Positions 42,235 to 48,426 of a stretch of 48,426 bases of DNA are shown one piece after another. The notes beneath the pieces are model-generated. The model made no database searches, had not been told where the DNA came from, and saw only the letters and a list, made by a program, of their open reading frames with translations. A program made the position numbers and the translations under genes. Position 1 is the stretch's first letter; each line of letters begins with the position of its first letter. Source of the stretch: Chitinophagales bacterium (lineage in GTDB: Bacteria; Bacteroidota; Bacteroidia; Chitinophagales; Chitinophagaceae); assembly GCA_015655015.1 (NCBI GenBank), contig JAATFV010000112.1, forward strand, positions 1-48,426, written 5' to 3'.

Positions 42235-43242
42235 TTACTGGAACACCTCGGCAAACAGCCGGTACGAAAGAAGTTTTGCGGGCACATCATAAATATGCGA
42301 GGTCGCCATCACTTCATCGACTCCTGTTTCATTGACAAAAGCCTCCAGTTCAGCCTTGATCTTCTCTTTACTGCCGATGAACGAATACTGTAACATCTGC
42401 TCGACCATATACTTCTGCGGCTCATCCCAGAATCCGCTCATATCATCTACCGGCGGCTGCAACGGCTCCCTTCTCCCGGTGATTACTCCGAGGAACAACC
42501 GCTGCACCGATGTGGAGAGCCGTCTGGCTTCCTTATCATCCGCAGCGGCAACGACATTCACGCAAGCAAGCACATAGGGCTTGTCCAGCTGTTCAGAAGG
42601 CTGGAACTCGTCCCGATAGATGGCCAGCGCCCGTTTGAATTCGGTCGGCGCAAAATGACTGGCGAAGGCATAAGGCAAACCCATGGCAGCCGACAAATGA
42701 GCGCTGTCCGTACTGGATCCAAGTATCCAGATCGGTATGTCCAACCCTTCGCCCGGGAATGACCGCAGCGCGGAAGTGCTGTTATCCGTAGAAAAAAAAG
42801 TCTGCAGCTGCCGGATGTCCTGGAAGAAATGATGCGGTGCATTCATATTCTGCCCCCTGATGGCCCTGGAGGTCAGCTGATCCGAACCCGGCGCCCTGCC
42901 CAGTCCCAGGTCGATGCGCCCCGGATATAGCGATGCCAGCGTTCCAAACTGTTCCGCCACGATCAAAGGAGCATGGTTGGGAAGCATGATGCCGCCGGAA
43001 CCAACCCGGAGAGTATGCGTATTGCCGGCAATATAGCCGATCAGAACGGCCGTAGCGCTGCTGGCTACATTGGGCATGTTATGGTGCTCAGCAAACCAGT
43101 ACCGCGAATAACCGGTCGATTCCGCCTGCCTGGCCAGCTCAAGGCTGCTATGAAAACTGTCCGCCGGTGTATGTCCCTCACGGATCGTTGCGAGGTCGAG
43201 AATGGAATACTTTACCTGTTTGAGCTGGATCTTATGGTTCAT
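42235..43242 (-). CDS. LLM-class flavin-dependent oxidoreductase
   Basis: A luciferase-like monooxygenase of 335 residues (TIM barrel binding FMN). Typical segments are ELARQAESTGYSRYWFAEHHNMPNV split by the family's conserved AEHH, LRVGSGGIMLPNHAPLIVAEQF, LGLGRAPGSDQ and WILGSSTDSAHLSAAMGLPY, which place it in the YhbW/MsnO8-like group. Substrate and partner reductase are unknown. It is the first gene of a two-gene unit with the glycosylase. The divergent promoter region holds an inverted repeat. Confidence 0.94.
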   Translation of the reverse strand: MNHKIQLKQVKYSILDLATIREGHTPADSFHSSLELARQAESTGYSRYWFAEHHNMPNVASSATAVLIGYIAGNTHTLRVGSGGIMLPNHAPLIVAEQFGTLASLYPGRIDLGLGRAPGSDQLTSRAIRGQNMNAPHHFFQDIRQLQTFFSTDNSTSALRSFPGEGLDIPIWILGSSTDSAHLSAAMGLPYAFASHFAPTEFKRALAIYRDEFQPSEQLDKPYVLACVNVVAAADDKEARRLSTSVQRLFLGVITGRREPLQPPVDDMSGFWDEPQKYMVEQMLQYSFIGSKEKIKAELEAFVNETGVDEVMATSHIYDVPAKLLSYRLFAEVFQ

Positions 43243-43262
43243 CTCATTGTTTTGTCCCTCAC

Positions 43263-43281
43263 AACAGGTTTATCGCCTGTT
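43263..43281. promoter_or_regulatory. Inverted repeat in the divergent LLM/protease intergenic region
   Basis: AACAGG (43263-43268) and CCTGTT (43276-43281) form a perfect 6-bp inverted repeat around seven bases, 20 bases upstream of the LLM start codon and 32 upstream of the protease start. Its position suits an operator affecting both genes, but no regulator is adjacent. Confidence 0.35.
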
Positions 43282-43312
43282 TAGTTTAAATTTACGATAA
43301 ATCTTTCTTCAC

Positions 43313-44290
43313 ATGAACAGGACCTGTCCGCTATTGCTCCTCACCTTTCTTTGCTGTTTTTTCCGCTCTACAGGGCAACAAACCAACCCGGCCAATGACG
43401 GAAAATACAATTGGTTCACGTTTTATTGGGAAGGGAATACCGTTGCCGGACAGCATTTTGATAAAGCAGCCATCCTGATACCTGTACAGATGAATGATTT
43501 CAAAGGGTATAATCTCGCCCAGTTCGACCTGGGCAGCAACGCGACGATCCTCTATGGCAATACGATCAAAAATTATTTTGGATCCAGGGATTCCTTACTG
43601 ACCCTGATGGACACGACCACGAAACAAACGAATGGTTCAGGCACCGTCACGTACAGAACCAACGGAATCAACATTACCGTAGGTAAAACAGTCCTCCACC
43701 AGGTGACCTTACTAGACGAGTATGGAGACGACACCCCTAAAGACTCCCTGTATACAGCTACCCCCAAACTGATCGGTACGGTCGGTGCGGATATCACGGC
43801 AGACAAGATCCTTATCATAGATTACCCCCGCCAGCGGATGTGCCTGCTCGACACACTGGACAGCTACTGGACCGCCCGGGCCACTTTCGTGGAAGCCAGA
43901 CTTCAAAATAACCGCATCCATATTCCCCTCACCGTGAATGGACAGACATACTGGTTCCTGTTCGACACCGGGGCGAGCCTCTTTCCTCTTTCCACCGACC
44001 AGCCTACCTGGACGAAGCTGATCGGCCCTGCCAGGCCAACGGATAGCCTGCTGGTGGACAACTGGGGCAAAAAGACCATGGTATATGGGGCTACTGACAA
44101 GCAGGATATTTTTCTGGGGAGCCGCAAACTCACCAAAGGAAAAGTCTGGTATAGTTCCTTCAAGCCCTGGCTCGACCTATATCAGCAGGCAGAAGTCAGC
44201 GGAACCGCCGGAAATGCATTTTTCGGAAAAGATGTCATTGTTATAGATTTTAAGCACCACCAGTTTGGCATTGTTCAGAGCGCCAAATAA
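43313..44290 (+). CDS. Exported two-lobed aspartic-protease-like protein
   Basis: A 325-residue protein with a signal peptide (LLLLTFLCCFF). It shows two similar halves. The first has FDLGSNATILYG (Asp72) and ends in GTVGADITADKILIIDYPRQ. The second has FLFDTGASLFPL (Asp218) and ends in GTAGNAFFGKDVIVIDFKHH. Each half has the order of a retropepsin-type lobe: D-x-G-S/A loop, strands, then a G...vIDf strand. The second motif is a proper DTGA; the first has Leu in place of Thr. The size matches a pepsin-like monomer (about 325) rather than a single retropepsin domain. Activity is uncertain. No partner genes are obvious. Confidence 0.75.
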   Translation: MNRTCPLLLLTFLCCFFRSTGQQTNPANDGKYNWFTFYWEGNTVAGQHFDKAAILIPVQMNDFKGYNLAQFDLGSNATILYGNTIKNYFGSRDSLLTLMDTTTKQTNGSGTVTYRTNGINITVGKTVLHQVTLLDEYGDDTPKDSLYTATPKLIGTVGADITADKILIIDYPRQRMCLLDTLDSYWTARATFVEARLQNNRIHIPLTVNGQTYWFLFDTGASLFPLSTDQPTWTKLIGPARPTDSLLVDNWGKKTMVYGATDKQDIFLGSRKLTKGKVWYSSFKPWLDLYQQAEVSGTAGNAFFGKDVIVIDFKHHQFGIVQSAK

Positions 44291-44328
44291 ATTCGACGTC
44301 TCAATAGGAATGCTTAAGAATATTACTA

Positions 44329-45225
44329 TTACCTGGAAGCAGCAGCGACAGCAGCAAATTCCTGAGCGAAATCCGGGAGGGAGACCTTGCCAAAGGATTT
44401 GTGCTTGTTCTGATGATAATGCCCAAACAGGGTACCACTCCGCAAAGCATGGCCGATCCCTATCACATAAACAGAGGCCATTTGTTCGCTGAGACCATTT
44501 TGTAGAAGTCCCTGCAGCAATTGTTCATCGGAAAAGCTGACCCAGGTAAGATCAGGTTGGCCGATGGCCTGGCCCAGCGCTGATGCTATCTGACCTCCGG
44601 TCTTTTCGTCGCCGGCTATGTAAAGGAAATCCTTGCCCGTAAAAGAAAGAGTGTCCAGCGCGGCAGCTGCCGCATCGGCAATATCCTTCGGGTGAGACAG
44701 CACCATACTGATCGCTTCGTCAAAATTATTACCGATGATATTCTGCAGTATCATCATTGGCATCATTCCAAAGAAGTTGGTATAGAACATGCCGGGACGA
44801 AGGTGCAATACATGTGTGTCTGCCAATTCATCCAATTTATTCTCGACATAATAGTTAGCGCCGGTAGGCCCCAACCCATCGGGAATATGGGCTCCAATGC
44901 TGCTGAGATTCACGACGTGTCGGACTCCTGCCTGCCTGACGGCCTGAGCATAACGTTCGCCTGTCGCACGAATGTATTCCCGGATATCGGTTGACTGATA
45001 GTTGGGCGGGATCATAGTAAATACTGCATCGGCTTTATCAAAAGCATGAAGAAGAAACCGTAGATCCTCTATCGATCCAATAGCCGGACGAGCTTGCAGC
45101 TGTTCGATCGCTTTTGCTTTCTCCGGACTATGGCTGACGACGGTAATGACATGTCCTTTTGCTGTCAATTGTTGGGTAAGCCGTTGTCCGACATTTCCAA
45201 GGGATCCTGTGATGGTGATGTTCAT
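44329..45225 (-). CDS. NmrA-like NAD(P)-binding oxidoreductase
   Basis: An atypical SDR of the NmrA/QorB-like group, 298 residues. The dinucleotide motif is ITGSLGNVGQRL near the start, and the central strand reads VFTMIPPNYQ. The segment VRHVVNLSSIGAHIPDGLGPTG replaces the classic YxxxK active site with family features. It is divergent from an HxlR regulator with an 81-base spacer, a very common pairing where the regulator responds to quinones, aldehydes or oxidants and controls the reductase. Its likely role is reduction of a quinone-like electrophile, by analogy only. Confidence 0.92.
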   Translation of the reverse strand: MNITITGSLGNVGQRLTQQLTAKGHVITVVSHSPEKAKAIEQLQARPAIGSIEDLRFLLHAFDKADAVFTMIPPNYQSTDIREYIRATGERYAQAVRQAGVRHVVNLSSIGAHIPDGLGPTGANYYVENKLDELADTHVLHLRPGMFYTNFFGMMPMMILQNIIGNNFDEAISMVLSHPKDIADAAAAALDTLSFTGKDFLYIAGDEKTGGQIASALGQAIGQPDLTWVSFSDEQLLQGLLQNGLSEQMASVYVIGIGHALRSGTLFGHYHQNKHKSFGKVSLPDFAQEFAAVAAASR

Positions 45226-45257
45226 TGTTTATCGTTTTTAAATTTCGACCACAAAAC

Positions 45258-45290
45258 TAAAAGTATACTTACTTTTGTACAAGTACTTAC
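45258..45290. promoter_or_regulatory. Palindromic operator/promoter between NmrA and HxlR genes
   Basis: This short region has two palindromes: AAGTATACTT (45261-45270) and GTACAAGTAC (45277-45286, with a one-base mismatch at the centre). TACTTTTG at 45270-45277 fits the -7 consensus for the plus strand. The arms share AGTA/TACT half-sites like those bound by HxlR/YodB-type regulators. It is placed to control both divergent genes. Confidence 0.6.
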
Positions 45291-45306
45291 CCCAAAGTAT
45301 GTATCT

Positions 45307-45702
45307 ATGGCTATAGTAAAAGATAGTTCGACCATTCAGGCAAATAAGAAAGCGGCATTTGAAGAATGCCCTATTACCTATGTTATGGAAAAGATTGGCG
45401 GGTACTGGAAACCCATCATCTTATTTCATTTGTTATCGGGTAGCAAGAGATACAGCGACCTGCGAAAAGCCATTCCTGCCATTACCGAAAAAATGCTGAT
45501 CCAGCACCTGAAACAGCTTGAAGCCGATAAGTTAGTGCTCCGGGAAGCCAAACCCATAATACCCCCGCATGTCACCTATAGTCTTACCGCTTCGGGCCAG
45601 GGAATGAAGGATGTTTTATATGCTATGGCTATATGGGCGGTGAAGGATAGTAAACAAAATTCAAAAGCCCTCTCCAGAAAATTGAAAAATTTTCCAAAAT
45701 AA
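45307..45702 (+). CDS. HxlR-family winged-helix regulator
   Basis: A 131-residue regulator. The start at ATG 45307 gives MAIVKDSSTIQANKKAAFEE, then Cys21 in ECPITYVMEKIGGYWKPIIL. A cysteine just before the winged helix is the redox-sensing position in YodB/HypR-type HxlR proteins. The helix-turn-helix continues with LRKAIPAITEKMLIQHLKQLE, and the wing with HVTYSLTASGQG. It probably represses the divergent NmrA-like gene until an electrophile modifies the cysteine. A 15-bp direct repeat overlaps its stop codon. Confidence 0.92.
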   Translation: MAIVKDSSTIQANKKAAFEECPITYVMEKIGGYWKPIILFHLLSGSKRYSDLRKAIPAITEKMLIQHLKQLEADKLVLREAKPIIPPHVTYSLTASGQGMKDVLYAMAIWAVKDSKQNSKALSRKLKNFPK

Positions 45703-45718
45703 TTTTTCCAAAATAATT
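45690..45718. repeat. Short tandem duplication across the HxlR stop codon
   Basis: TTTTCCAAAATAATT occurs at 45690-45704 and 45704-45718. The first copy contains the TAA stop of HxlR and the second lies just after it. It looks like replication slippage; no role is implied. Confidence 0.6.
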
Positions 45719-45772
45719 GCCATCAGTTAAACTGCTGAAACGCAGTATTTTCCATTCACAAATAAATTGATA

Positions 45773-46408
45773 ATGTTACAGAATCGGATCGACCCATTTG
45801 GGAATATAATAATAACGAAAGCCCGGGGCTCCTGGATGGGCAACCGGGGCATCCTTCATAATGAGGACCAAAAGATCCTTCGTCCATTCAAATTAACGGC
45901 ATGGATCACCTGTGTGCTCGAATTCAAAGGAAGAAAAAGACAGGTCATGACGCCGAACAGGTATACGGAACTCTTCTTCCTGGATGAAGCCACCTCCTTT
46001 GCCGCCGGCCACAGGCCGTGTTTTGAATGCCGCAGAAAAGATGCCGGCAAATTCAAATCTTTCTGGCTAAAAGGAAATCCCGAATACAACTTCGATGAAA
46101 AGACCCCGATCGGAGAAATAGATAAGATCCTTCATAAAGAAAGAATAGATCGCAATAAATCAAAAGTAACTTTTGAAGAAAAGATTGATAATATTCCAAA
46201 CGGCACTTTTGTCTTATTTAATAACCAGCCCTTTCTATTTTTAAACCAGTCCCTTCATTTATGGTCCCCATCCGGTTATGAAAAGGGAATAGCCTTACCA
46301 GGTGTAAATAAATTAACACTTCTCACACCCAGGTCCATCGTAAATACTTTCCGGGCAGGTTATACGCCGCAGATGGCTCTGACAAGAATTACTTCCTCCT
46401 CCTCCTAA
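45773..46408 (+). CDS. Conserved protein with Ada-like Cys motif
   Basis: A 211-residue cytoplasmic protein that I do not know by name. A central segment (FLDEATSFAAGHRPCFECRR) resembles the second half of the Ada zinc-binding domain, where an AAGxRPCxxC pattern provides two zinc-ligand cysteines. The preceding TPNRYTELF would be the strand before it, but the first CxxxC pair of Ada is not visible. It has a hydrophobic C-terminal half (FVLFNNQPFLFLNQSLHLWSPSGY) and no catalytic motif that I can assign. The ATG at 45773 is preferred to a TTG two codons earlier. Its end overlaps the convergent GldG-like gene by 20 bases. Confidence 0.65.
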   Translation: MLQNRIDPFGNIIITKARGSWMGNRGILHNEDQKILRPFKLTAWITCVLEFKGRKRQVMTPNRYTELFFLDEATSFAAGHRPCFECRRKDAGKFKSFWLKGNPEYNFDEKTPIGEIDKILHKERIDRNKSKVTFEEKIDNIPNGTFVLFNNQPFLFLNQSLHLWSPSGYEKGIALPGVNKLTLLTPRSIVNTFRAGYTPQMALTRITSSSS

Positions 46409-48426
46409 CCAACAACACCACCCCCATCACCAACAACACCCCCGGCAATACCCCCAGGTATATCACTTTTATCACCGTCATCCCCGCCTCCGACAACCGA
46501 AGATGATTATCCTCCGACGGCGGCCGGCTCGTATCCACCGGAAATTGCCCCTCCGTAAACCAACCAAAAAGAGCCGTGATAAAATGAAAATTAGCGGTCC
46601 TTACATTACTCCTCCCCAATTCAGAGTTACTCAAAAAATCAGCATCCCCCGTCACGATGATCCGCTGCTGACGGCCCCCCACTTCCCTGCTCAGGCAAAC
46701 AGCCGTTGGCAACGGCCTCTTCTCATCTCCCTCCGCCGGAGTATACACCACCTCCGCCGAATCCTTCACCAGCCTTCCCTTTTTATTCCAGCTCACCTTC
46801 CCATCCGTCATCAGGAGCGGCCTGATCACATACCCTTCCTTCCCGGCATAAACCCCGCTCCCGGTATAAGCCTTACTTCCGGCATAACCAACCTTCCCGG
46901 TTTCACCCCCATCGCCTGGCGATACACCACTATCCCCAATCACCAACCCCGCTACCCCCGGCATCGACACCCGTAGGCTATCCGTATAATCACGCAACAA
47001 CGTCTTCGAGAATTCGGACGCCGCAGTCGTCAGGTAAGGCAATACCAGGTCAGCCGAAAAATCCTTGCTCTTTTGCACGACCGTCCCGTCCATCAACCGG
47101 ACCCCGAATTGCTGCAGCAAAGGATTCAGCACGGCTTGTTTGCCCGGCTCCCCGGCAATCAGCAAATCCCCTCCCCCGTCGATATATTTCTGTATCCTCG
47201 CCACCGCCTCCGAAGTGAACTCCGCCTTGGGATCGGCAATTACCAGCGCCGTTATATCCGCAGGAATATCCCGGCTCCCCGCAGTAACCGTATCCACATC
47301 AAAACCCTGGTTCACCAGCGCATACCGGAACGTCGGCAGATCAGTCAGCGTCTGGTATTCCCTATCCCCAGTTTTATGAATGCTCCGCTCGAATCCATCC
47401 TCCAGGAAAACGATCTTCGGCAGCCTCACCATCAACCTCCGGAAGGCAGCCGAGGTCTCCGTCTCCGAAGGCCAGAAGCTGGGGTCGTTGAACACCCGCA
47501 AAAAAGTACGCTGACCTTTATACTTCACCTGCATCACATACCGGTTCTGCTCCGGACGCAGATCGATGATCTTTCGGATCTCCGCAGGCGATGTAAAGAA
47601 ACTCAAATCCTTCTTCCACGCCTTGGCCCTTTTCTCGGCGATCTGCCGCAGGCTCTGCCCCTGCAACCCTTTGTATAAATAAGGATCCTGGGCGCTGTCA
47701 TAATAATAGACATATTTAAACTGAATATCGGGCTTGAAACGTAGATAAGGCTCCCAATGATTCATAAAATCATTACGTTTGTCCGGCGCCGTTTGACCAT
47801 AAGTCCTGTCCAGTAAATTACTGTAACAGGTGATCTCTATCGGCCCGTCCTTCATCTCCGCAAGCACCTTCTGCGCATTCCCGCTGAGCGTATTAACCCT
47901 GGTCGCGGAAGCATCATAGTACCCGATAAGCCCCGGCCGGGATGTTAAATAACCCACCATCAAGCCGGAAAGCACCACCGCGACATACTTTCCCGCCCGG
48001 ACCAGCCAGGGCCCGGAATCTCTGGCAGCCTGCAGCTTCATCACCGCAAGTCCCAGGAACATATAAATAATGACAAGAAAATAAGCGACGTCCTTCGTGG
48101 ATATCAGCCCGCTCACCATCTTTTCCGTCCGGCCCGGGATGGACAGGGAATAGGTGAGATTTCTCACAAAGTCTACTCCCTGCCACACCGTACCGATATA
48201 AGATAAAAAAGCAAACACGACAAACGTGCTCAGCGCCGCCACCACCTGGTAGGAAGTCAGGCAGGACATGAACAGGCCGATCGCAGCATACGCACAGAGC
48301 AAAAGAAAGACACCCAGCAGGGCCGAAAGCATCATCGGCCAGTCGAAATGAGGAATGGTCGCCGCACCCGCTATGACGAATAATCCCAGCACGACCACCA
48401 TGCCCCCGCTATACACCATCATGGCC
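46389..48426 (-). CDS. GldG-like ABC transporter protein fused to ABC-2 membrane segments (5' end outside window)
   Basis: At least 678 residues; the N-terminus lies beyond the right edge because the frame is still open there. The first part has six hydrophobic helices of an ABC-2 permease (GldF-like). Next come a helix and the GldG/DUF4350-type substrate-binding region, with YYDASATRVNTLSGNAQKVL, ITALVIADPKAEFTSEAV and IDGGGDLLIAGEPGK. A single C-terminal helix precedes RRRRK. In gliding Bacteroidota GldA, GldF and GldG form an ABC transporter; fused GldFG-like proteins also occur in non-gliders. A stretch near residue 520 is a four-fold 6-residue repeat (nt 46834-46905). Confidence 0.85.
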   Translation of the reverse strand, partial: AMMVYSGGMVVVLGLFVIAGAATIPHFDWPMMLSALLGVFLLLCAYAAIGLFMSCLTSYQVVAALSTFVVFAFLSYIGTVWQGVDFVRNLTYSLSIPGRTEKMVSGLISTKDVAYFLVIIYMFLGLAVMKLQAARDSGPWLVRAGKYVAVVLSGLMVGYLTSRPGLIGYYDASATRVNTLSGNAQKVLAEMKDGPIEITCYSNLLDRTYGQTAPDKRNDFMNHWEPYLRFKPDIQFKYVYYYDSAQDPYLYKGLQGQSLRQIAEKRAKAWKKDLSFFTSPAEIRKIIDLRPEQNRYVMQVKYKGQRTFLRVFNDPSFWPSETETSAAFRRLMVRLPKIVFLEDGFERSIHKTGDREYQTLTDLPTFRYALVNQGFDVDTVTAGSRDIPADITALVIADPKAEFTSEAVARIQKYIDGGGDLLIAGEPGKQAVLNPLLQQFGVRLMDGTVVQKSKDFSADLVLPYLTTAASEFSKTLLRDYTDSLRVSMPGVAGLVIGDSGVSPGDGGETGKVGYAGSKAYTGSGVYAGKEGYVIRPLLMTDGKVSWNKKGRLVKDSAEVVYTPAEGDEKRPLPTAVCLSREVGGRQQRIIVTGDADFLSNSELGRSNVRTANFHFITALFGWFTEGQFPVDTSRPPSEDNHLRLSEAGMTVIKVIYLGVLPGVLLVMGVVLLVRRRRK
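46834..46905 (-). repeat. Four tandem 18-bp repeats inside the GldG-like gene
   Basis: Four 18-base units start at 46834, 46852, 46870 and 46888 on the plus strand. In protein order they encode ETGKVG, YAGSKA, YTGSGV and YAGKEG. Each shares a (T/C)TCCGG-type core. The repeat lengthens a Gly/Ser/Lys linker in the periplasmic part. The period and copy number equal those of the repeat in the e(P4) gene, although the sequences differ. Confidence 0.8.

Noticed and set aside
1..48426. CRISPR arrays, rRNA or tRNA genes
   Set aside because: I found no regularly spaced repeats and no recognisable rRNA or tRNA sequence while reading. A dedicated tRNA search could still find one that I missed.

Overview
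The window looks like chromosome from a member of the Bacteroidota, most probably Chitinophagaceae (order Chitinophagales). This is inferred from content: a SusC/SusD pair with a DUF3823 lipoprotein and a GH43 enzyme, a PorT-type outer-membrane barrel, a GldF/GldG-type ABC transporter, MacB-like permeases of about 800 residues, AraC/SDR and HxlR/NmrA pairs, and promoters of the TTTG...TAnnTTTG type. I saw no rRNA, tRNA, CRISPR array or complete insertion sequence.

Layout. (1) 1-3300, minus strand: a small stress-type operon (DoxX, ArsR, AHSA1/SRPBCC, VOC, start of a second VOC gene) behind a very good Bacteroidota promoter with an overlapping palindrome. Next to it, an SDR and an AraC regulator are both truncated at a shared junction. 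(2) 3373-6685, minus strand: rpiA, zwf and an ABC ATPase with no permease. A Fur-box-like site separates these from a divergent lipoprotein e(P4)-type phosphatase. (3) 7758-9212, plus strand: a HipA-like kinase overlapping a DUF3037 gene, then a small HMA-like protein. (4) 9254-12580: poxB, a FUSC membrane protein and an aldo/keto reductase. (5) 12600-14279: an orphan mobilization module (MobC plus relaxase) with a candidate oriT hairpin. (6) 14355-20323, minus strand: a VCBS-repeat protein coupled to a PorT-like barrel, a DUF6252-like lipoprotein, and a TPR histidine kinase with a LuxR-type response regulator. (7) 20536-27525, minus strand: a polysaccharide utilization locus (SusC, SusD, DUF3823, GH43) ending in a strong terminator. 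(8) 27918-35783: AlkB, hypotheticals, a cytochrome c dehydrogenase-like protein in operon with a GH28 enzyme, a hexapeptide acetyltransferase and a C1 peptidase. (9) 35872-41436: an Na+/H+ antiporter, a decayed SDR pseudogene, an FtsX/MacB permease and exonuclease III. (10) 41489-48426: SMUG2 glycosylase plus LLM oxidoreductase, a two-lobed aspartic-protease-like protein, a divergent NmrA/HxlR pair with a palindromic operator, a protein with an Ada-like Cys motif, and a GldG-like protein running off the right edge.

Together the genes describe a free-living glycan and pectin degrader: PUL import, GH28/GH43, pentose-phosphate enzymes and pyruvate oxidation, with DNA repair and electrophile-stress functions. 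I did not find a clearly new multi-gene system. The points most worth a second look are the SDR/AraC deletion junction with a second SDR remnant elsewhere, the orphan relaxase module and its candidate oriT, the two-lobed aspartic-protease-like protein, and two unrelated genes that each carry four copies of an in-frame 18-bp repeat.
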